Both the position numbers and the translations under genes were made by a program. The notes under the pieces are model-generated. The model worked only from the letters and a program-made list of their open reading frames with translations, was not told the origin of the DNA and ran no database searches. 64,000 nt of DNA from CAZNFR01 sp964572225 (GTDB taxonomy: Bacteria > Bacteroidota > Bacteroidia > Bacteroidales > GCA-2748055): NCBI GenBank assembly GCA_964572225.1, contig CAZNFR010000001.1, positions 17,069 through 81,068 of the forward strand, read 5' to 3'. This document shows positions 59,353-64,000 of the stretch, piece by piece; position 1 is the first letter of the stretch; each line of letters opens with the position of its first letter.

Positions 59353-60462
59353 ATGAAATCCGGATCGATGTCCAAATTGGAAAGGATAATGAATCTTGAG
59401 CCCCTGAGCTGCCAGGAAGCTTTGGATCTTTATGTTAATGAGGATATTACTACTTTGATGTGGTTGGGTAATGCCTTGAGGAAAAAGCGTTTTCCGGAAG
59501 ACAGGGTGGGTTGGATCATTGACCGGAACATCAATATCACCAATGTTTGCACTTCCCGCTGCAGTTTTTGTAATTTTCACAGAATCAGGTCCAGTGAGGA
59601 GGCTTATATTACTAGTATGGAAGAGTACCGGGAGAAGATCCGGGAATTGATTTCGGCCGGAGGGAATCAAATCTTATTGCAGGGCGGACTTCATCCTGAG
59701 CTCGGGTTGGCTTATTACAGCAAACTATTCAGGGACCTGAAGAATGAGTTCCCTTCGCTGAAGCTGCATGCTTTAGGTCCGCCGGAAATCCATTTCCTTG
59801 CTGTCAAAGAGGGGGTAAGCTACCGGGAGGTTCTCAACGAGCTATGGGGAAGCGGACTCGACAGTCTGCCGGGTGCCGGTGCAGAGATCCTGTGTGATGA
59901 GGTCAGGAGCCGGATTTCCGGAGGGAAGGCGAACACGGAGGAATGGCTGGAGGTGATGAGGGAGGCTCATAAACTAAATCTTCCCACCTCGGCAACCATG
60001 ATGTACGGACATATAGAAACGGCGGAGCAGAGGATGGAACATTTGTTCAGGATCCGGGAGGTTCAGTCGGAACGGCCGAAAGGTGCCCATGGGTTTGTCA
60101 CTTTTGTGCCCTGGCCCTTTCAGGCAGAAAATACCCGTTTGAAAAGAAGATATCCGGGAAGGTATGAACAGTCGGCGGTCGAATACATGCGCATTATTGC
60201 AATAAGCAGGATAGTGCTACATAATGTGGCTCATATCCAGGCTTCCTGGCTCACGGTGGGTCCGGAGGTGGCAAAGCTATGCCTGCATGCCGGGGCCGAT
60301 GATCTGGGTTCGGTAATGATGGAGGAAAACGTGGTTTCCTCAGCAGGGGCTTCCTTCCGACTTAGTCCGCCGGAAATGCAAAAAGTGATCAGAGATGCGG
60401 GATTCACCCCACGCTACCGGAACCAGAAATATGAGACGGAGGAATACCCGGGTTTACTTTGA
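59353..60462 (+). CDS. mqnC: Cyclic dehypoxanthinyl futalosine synthase
   Basis: 369-residue radical SAM enzyme of the futalosine pathway to menaquinone. The cluster motif is C66-C70-C73 (NVCTSRCSFCNFHR). Family-specific segments are GNQILLQGGLHPELGLAYY, DSLPGAGAEILCDEVR, SATMMYGHIETAEQRMEHL, HIQASWLTVGPEVAKLC and ADDLGSVMMEENVVS. These separate MqnC from MqnE and CofH. The first ATG is at 59353, with in-frame ATGs at 59368 and 59389. It is divergent from the M17 peptidase and its end overlaps the convergent 60454-60822 gene by 9 bp. Confidence 0.94.
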   Translation: MKSGSMSKLERIMNLEPLSCQEALDLYVNEDITTLMWLGNALRKKRFPEDRVGWIIDRNINITNVCTSRCSFCNFHRIRSSEEAYITSMEEYREKIRELISAGGNQILLQGGLHPELGLAYYSKLFRDLKNEFPSLKLHALGPPEIHFLAVKEGVSYREVLNELWGSGLDSLPGAGAEILCDEVRSRISGGKANTEEWLEVMREAHKLNLPTSATMMYGHIETAEQRMEHLFRIREVQSERPKGAHGFVTFVPWPFQAENTRLKRRYPGRYEQSAVEYMRIIAISRIVLHNVAHIQASWLTVGPEVAKLCLHAGADDLGSVMMEENVVSSAGASFRLSPPEMQKVIRDAGFTPRYRNQKYETEEYPGLL

Positions 60463-60822
60463 ATAATTCTTAAAGTAATGACGGGTAAGGACTTTCATCA
60501 GTTCTCTTTCCAGAATCAGATCGCTAAGCAGCTCATGTTCGAGTACGCCTTCTTCCACGGTTGATCTTATCTTTTTTTCATCCAGGTCTATCTGGTAAAG
60601 CATGGCAGAAAGCTTTTCGGGATTCTCCCTAAGCAATTGTTCCACAATGACTACCAGTTGATCGTAAAGTTCCTCATAGGCGAAATTGAGATCAGTAGGA
60701 AAGTGGATGTTCATACCGAAAGTGGCAAAATCTTTCATGAGCTGTTCAGCCGTTTCCTTAACGATCAGCTCATTCAGTTTGGACCTTTCAATCTCCGAGC
60801 GGGAAATCAGGGAATAACTCAT
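60454..60822 (-). CDS. Small conserved helical protein, unknown function
   Basis: 122 residues, predicted all-alpha and acidic, no signal peptide and no membrane segment. The middle MNIHFPTDLNFAYEELYDQLVVIVEQLL and the C-terminal ERELMKVLTRHYFKNYSK are visible features. I do not recognise the family. Its start overlaps the stop of the DUF4837 gene by an ATGA-type 4-bp overlap, so it is translationally coupled. Its 3' end overlaps mqnC by 9 bp. Confidence 0.65.
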   Translation of the reverse strand: MSYSLISRSEIERSKLNELIVKETAEQLMKDFATFGMNIHFPTDLNFAYEELYDQLVVIVEQLLRENPEKLSAMLYQIDLDEKKIRSTVEEGVLEHELLSDLILERELMKVLTRHYFKNYSK

Positions 60823-61835
60823 TTATTTATCAGATTCATTGAATAGACGATGGCTTCCAGCTGTCTCATCATATTTCTTTTCTTACCGCTGGGATTATAG
60901 ACATACCCTTCCACCACAACTACCATGTTTCTGGCTTGATCATGGACGGAATGGCTGATAAATGGCCCGCCCATATAACCGTTTTTCAGTTCCCAGAGTC
61001 CTCTGACCTCCACGATATCCTGTCCGTTCTTTTTTACATCGTAGGCAAGAGGCGGGTATAGTGTGGCGGTGGTAAGGTAGGATCCGGTGCGGGTTCCTTC
61101 CGTATATTTTCTGAGGAACTCGTTTCTTTTTTCAATGATATACTCGGTATTGAGGGAAAAATCTCCCTCATAGGGATACTGGTAAATAAACAGCACCTGA
61201 CTTGAACGGGGAGTTTCGATAGAGATAGAAGCAAAATCGTCTGTGCTGAAATCAATGTTGTATCCTCTTGGAATGGAGAGGCTAATATTGTATTTGGATG
61301 AGATGTCCCTGATTTCGGTATCCTTGGAGTCGTTGTAAACATCCTGCAGGCGTTTTCTGTCGTAAGCAAGGATATTCTGAAGAATGTTGCCTTTTTCCTT
61401 TTCGATCAATTCTTCGAGAGCATAGGAATCGGGGGCCTCGATTCGGATCACCAGTTGGGGTCGGGCCCAGACATTTTCGGAATACCGGATGGAGGCTTCG
61501 TCGACTTCCGATCCAACCGCAACCAGCATGATGGTCCGGTGCATCTCGAAGAGATTGTCGAAAGCACCCCGGGTAATATGAATCACATCAAAAATGGGCT
61601 CTGCCTGGGGAAGGCCGGGGTATTCCTGTTCAAGGGTATTTCTTAGAATGTTTCCCGCGTTATTTTTCCAGTTGAAATTATCCATCACTACCAGCACCTC
61701 GCCGGCAGCCCCTGCCACGTTTGGGAGAAGGATCCCACCTCCGCCGCCGGACGACCGTGCACCCGGATCCTTGCAGGAATTCAATGAAAGAAGAGCAATG
61801 AGAGCGACAAGGGCAAATCCGATATTTTTGTTCAT
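60819..61835 (-). CDS. DUF4837 family lipoprotein
   Basis: 338-residue lipoprotein with signal peptide (MNKNIGFALVALIALLSLNSC; lipidated Cys 21) and a Gly-rich linker GGGGGILLPNVAG. The body fits DUF4837, a Bacteroidota family of unknown function, with EVLVVMDNFNWKNNAGN and ENVWARPQLVIRIEAPD among the conserved parts. It is likely periplasmic or envelope-attached. The last four bases overlap the next gene's start. Confidence 0.8.
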   Translation of the reverse strand: MNKNIGFALVALIALLSLNSCKDPGARSSGGGGGILLPNVAGAAGEVLVVMDNFNWKNNAGNILRNTLEQEYPGLPQAEPIFDVIHITRGAFDNLFEMHRTIMLVAVGSEVDEASIRYSENVWARPQLVIRIEAPDSYALEELIEKEKGNILQNILAYDRKRLQDVYNDSKDTEIRDISSKYNISLSIPRGYNIDFSTDDFASISIETPRSSQVLFIYQYPYEGDFSLNTEYIIEKRNEFLRKYTEGTRTGSYLTTATLYPPLAYDVKKNGQDIVEVRGLWELKNGYMGGPFISHSVHDQARNMVVVVEGYVYNPSGKKRNMMRQLEAIVYSMNLINK

Positions 61836-61961
61836 TTTCTTTTTTTTAACCTGTTTGTAATGTTACCGAAATAGCTTAGCCATTCAGAAATGCCATGAAT
61901 TCCCGGAACAGCTCGACTAAAGTAAAAAAACCAGAATTAGTTTAGCAAATATTATGCCTTA

Positions 61962-62684
61962 TTAATAGGCGGAGGCGGTAAAATGATTATCATAGTTCTC
62001 GAAGAGGTAGATTATGGCTACCAGGGCAGGGAGATATTTTCTTGCGGGAGGGGTGAGGTGGGGGTACAATGTACGGTAGTCGGTGGTGTTATTCAGTTTC
62101 TTCTGGGTGTTTCGGAGAAAAGTGGGTCCTGCGTTATAGGCGATCAGAGATAGTTCCCAGCTATGAAAGCTCTGGTAGAGCCTGCTGAGGTATTTGCAGG
62201 CAGCAATGGTGGAAAGCTCGGGATCCCTTCTGTCGTCTTGAGATTCGTTGATGTTAAGTCCGTAATAACTGCCGGTTTTTTCTTTAAATTGCCAGAGTCC
62301 GATGGCCAGGGAAGGGGAAACGGCATCGGGGGAGAGTCCGGATTCCAGGACCGGAAGGTATTTCAGTTCACCGGGGATTTTATATTCGCTGAGGTATTTC
62401 TCAAAAAGCGGGAAGTAAAGGGAGGATCGTTGGTAGAAGACCGGGAACTGGTCTTTTCTTTCGTTTAAAAAGAGGTTGATGTAGTATTGAACATCCTCGT
62501 CGTAAAAAAGGTTTATCTCTGTTTTTTTGTTTAATTCGGCGATGAAAACCTCATAGTACAGCTCGGGAAATTGTCGGGGATGGACCAGGCTGGTTTTTTC
62601 ATTGATTTCTCCTTCGAGGTATATATCCTGACTATAGAGATTCAGACCTAAAAGTAGCAGAACCGGGATAAAGACAGCTTTCAT
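61962..62684 (-). CDS. Lytic transglycosylase, MltD-like SLT domain
   Basis: 240-residue secreted protein (signal peptide ending NLYSQ) with a soluble lytic transglycosylase domain that cleaves peptidoglycan. The catalytic Glu is E114 in the LPVLESGLSPDA motif, followed by IGLWQFKEKTG and LIAYNAGPTFL, which are diagnostic. There is no LysM repeat, so it is shorter than classical MltD. Confidence 0.92.
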   Translation of the reverse strand: MKAVFIPVLLLLGLNLYSQDIYLEGEINEKTSLVHPRQFPELYYEVFIAELNKKTEINLFYDEDVQYYINLFLNERKDQFPVFYQRSSLYFPLFEKYLSEYKIPGELKYLPVLESGLSPDAVSPSLAIGLWQFKEKTGSYYGLNINESQDDRRDPELSTIAACKYLSRLYQSFHSWELSLIAYNAGPTFLRNTQKKLNNTTDYRTLYPHLTPPARKYLPALVAIIYLFENYDNHFTASAY

Positions 62685-62817
62685 TTTTGAAGGATTATTA
62701 ATTCGAAAATAAGGGTTTACAGCTGTGTATACGAGGCAAATACCGGAATCTAATTAACAATTTGAGGAAGTAATGAACAGGGGGGATCAAAACCGGATTC
62801 AGTGGGACAAACGGGGA

Positions 62818-62853
62818 GAAAAAAAAAGAGGCTGACCTTTGGGGTCAACCTCT
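62818..62853 (-). terminator. Terminator of tatA
   Basis: An 11-bp stem with one mismatch (AGAGGCTGACC at 62827-62837 and GGTCAACCTCT at 62843-62853) and a T run on the minus strand. It lies 25 bp beyond the tatA stop. Confidence 0.8.
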
Positions 62854-62877
62854 CATCCTAAGAGAATTATTTTCGTT

Positions 62878-63075
62878 TTATTCCTTTTCAAGCTCGGCTT
62901 TACCTTTTTCTTTTTCAGGTTCGTCCTTGGTAGCTTTTTTAAATTCTTTCATTCCCTGCCCGATTCCCTTCATCAGTTCGGGGATCTTACGGCCTCCAAA
63001 AAGTAAGACAACGATTAACACGATAATGATGATCTCTGTGGGGCCGAACATTCCTAGTATTACGAGAGATTCCAT
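62878..63075 (-). CDS. tatA: Twin-arginine translocase subunit TatA/E
   Basis: 65-residue TatA-family subunit. An N-terminal membrane helix ([20 protein letters not shown]) is followed by an amphipathic helix with [18 protein letters not shown] and a charged tail. The family FGxxKIPEL-type motif is present as FGGRKIPEL. It has an exact TAACTTTG -7 box 28 bp before its ATG (63103-63110, minus). Confidence 0.93.
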   Translation of the reverse strand: MESLVILGMFGPTEIIIIVLIVVLLFGGRKIPELMKGIGQGMKEFKKATKDEPEKEKGKAELEKE

Positions 63076-63102
63076 ATTGAGTTTTTATTAAAAATTGAAC
63101 TA

Positions 63103-63110
63103 CAAAGTTA
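63103..63110 (-). promoter_or_regulatory. Candidate tatA -7 box
   Basis: TAACTTTG on the minus strand exactly matches TAnnTTTG. The ATG is 28 bp downstream. The -33 position is not recognisable. Confidence 0.4.
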
Positions 63111-63145
63111 GAAAAAAAATAACAAGCCTTAAGATATAAGACATT

Positions 63146-64000
63146 TTATTTAAAGAGATTAATAATATCGTTGCCGTTGGCGTATACCAGGAGTGCCAGG
63201 AGAATGATCATTCCGGTAATCTGGGCATATTCCATGAACTTTTCCCCGGGTTTTCTACCGGTAACGATTTCATAGAGCAGGAAGGTTACATGCCCTCCGT
63301 CGAGCGCGGGTATGGGGAGGATGTTCATGATGGCCAGGATGATGCTGAGAAAGGCCGTCATATTCCAGAACGCCTGCCAGTCCCAGGTTCCCGGAAAGAT
63401 ACTTCCAATCTTTATAAATCCGCCGATCTCTTCGTAGGCCCGGGTTTCCGGTTTAAAGAGCAATTTGAGCTGTTTGAGATAACTTTCTATCATGGAATAA
63501 CCCTTGGATATTCCGGCAGGTACAGATTCCACCAGGGTATATCGTTTTTCTTTCAGTTCAAAAAATCGGTCGAGGTCAAAATCGGCGCTTACCCCGATGG
63601 TGCTGTTCTCCGACACCAGGGTGTTTATGAACAGGGTATCTGAATCGTTTCGGAGTACAGTGAGGGTTACGGTGGAATTTGAGTATTCCTGGATCTGGTT
63701 TTTGAACTGATCAAAATATTCGGTTTCGTATCCGTTAAGGGCAATGATCCGGTCTCCTTCTCTGATTCCGGCCCGGTAAGCTGTCGAGTCTTCCGGATTA
63801 AAACCTGAGATATAGAATGGCATTCTGGGTAATATAGGAAGATCGGATTTGATCAGGTTGGCGATGGTATTTTCGGGCAGGGCGATCTGGATCTGTCGGC
63901 CGTTTCGCTCTACCTGTATAGTTTTCGCCTGGTCTACCACGATATCGTGAACAATTGCAAGGTAGTTTTCAACTTCATGTCCGTCGATGGAAAGGATCTT
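63146..64000 (-). CDS. rseP: RseP/site-2 intramembrane protease (C-terminal part)
   Basis: C-terminal part of an M50-family intramembrane metalloprotease of the RseP type; the frame stays open to the window edge, so the N-terminal HExxH is outside. Two PDZ domains are visible: the end of one (KILSIDGHEVENYL) at the edge and a complete one (FNPEDSTAYRAGIREGDRIIALNGYETEYF). The conserved third zinc ligand is in LPIPALDGGHVTFLLYE, followed by two C-terminal membrane helices. RseP cleaves membrane anchors in envelope stress pathways and can clear signal peptides. Confidence 0.93.
   Translation of the reverse strand, partial: KILSIDGHEVENYLAIVHDIVVDQAKTIQVERNGRQIQIALPENTIANLIKSDLPILPRMPFYISGFNPEDSTAYRAGIREGDRIIALNGYETEYFDQFKNQIQEYSNSTVTLTVLRNDSDTLFINTLVSENSTIGVSADFDLDRFFELKEKRYTLVESVPAGISKGYSMIESYLKQLKLLFKPETRAYEEIGGFIKIGSIFPGTWDWQAFWNMTAFLSIILAIMNILPIPALDGGHVTFLLYEIVTGRKPGEKFMEYAQITGMIILLALLVYANGNDIINLFK

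Noticed and set aside
59278..59670. Longer frame upstream of the M17 peptidase
   Set aside because: It runs through the divergent promoter region and into mqnC on the other strand; the ATG at 59277 has a GGAG site and suits the family length.

Overview
This 64 kb window is a stretch of a Bacteroidota chromosome, most likely from Bacteroidales, Marinilabiliales or a relative. The signs are a giant SprA-type type IX secretion (T9SS) protein, a secreted protein with a T9SS C-terminal sorting domain, an LpxC-FabZ fusion, DUF4491 and DUF4837 proteins, a futalosine-pathway menaquinone gene (mqnC), and several promoters with the Bacteroidota-specific -33 TTTG / -7 TAnnTTTG architecture. Most of the window is ordinary core chromosome. 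I found no rRNA, tRNA, CRISPR array, insertion sequence or prophage.

Layout. 1-348: 3' end of a YjbQ-family gene. 452-6517 (minus): TonB-dependent receptor, MFS permease, HemN and HemG in one tight run, which reads as a porphyrin or siderophore uptake unit coupled to the last steps of protoporphyrin synthesis; three small membrane-protein genes (6566-7565) lie just upstream. 7866-8939: secreted lipoprotein glycosidase. 8946-11964 (minus): N-formylglutamate-amidohydrolase-like/DUF1704 fusion overlapping an ATP-grasp ligase, a little-understood predicted peptide-ligation and trimming pair. 12031-18633 (minus): sufBCDSE, a DUF59 gene and queG. 18888-20653 (minus): coiled-coil protein with a basic tail, and a CHAD protein. 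20849-21886: thiL. 21892-26583 (minus): lpxA, lpxC-fabZ, lpxD and an HD hydrolase. 26710-27273: small lipoprotein. 27495-32189 (plus): rimP-nusA-infB with a hairpin leader. 32279-41269 (minus): gcvH, sprA, ruvA and a flavodoxin. 41406-52921: GH43 enzyme, a 2036-residue CARDB/Ig repeat T9SS cargo, and a GH2 beta-galactosidase with an internal LamG domain. 53070-56603: peroxiredoxin, Fur/PerR-like regulator, malic enzyme. 56730-60462: pdxA, pepA-like peptidase, mqnC. 60454-64000: small conserved protein, DUF4837 lipoprotein, lytic transglycosylase, TatA and the 3' end of RseP.

Functional themes are envelope biogenesis (lipid A, T9SS, lytic transglycosylase, Tat, RseP), cofactor supply (heme, Fe-S, thiamine, PLP, menaquinone, queuosine), translation factors, and scattered extracellular polysaccharide degradation without a SusCD pair. 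The most interesting regions are the FGase/DUF1704 + ATP-grasp pair, the receptor-MFS-HemN-HemG unit, the coiled-coil/CHAD pair, the queG gene without a canonical start codon, and the rimP leader.
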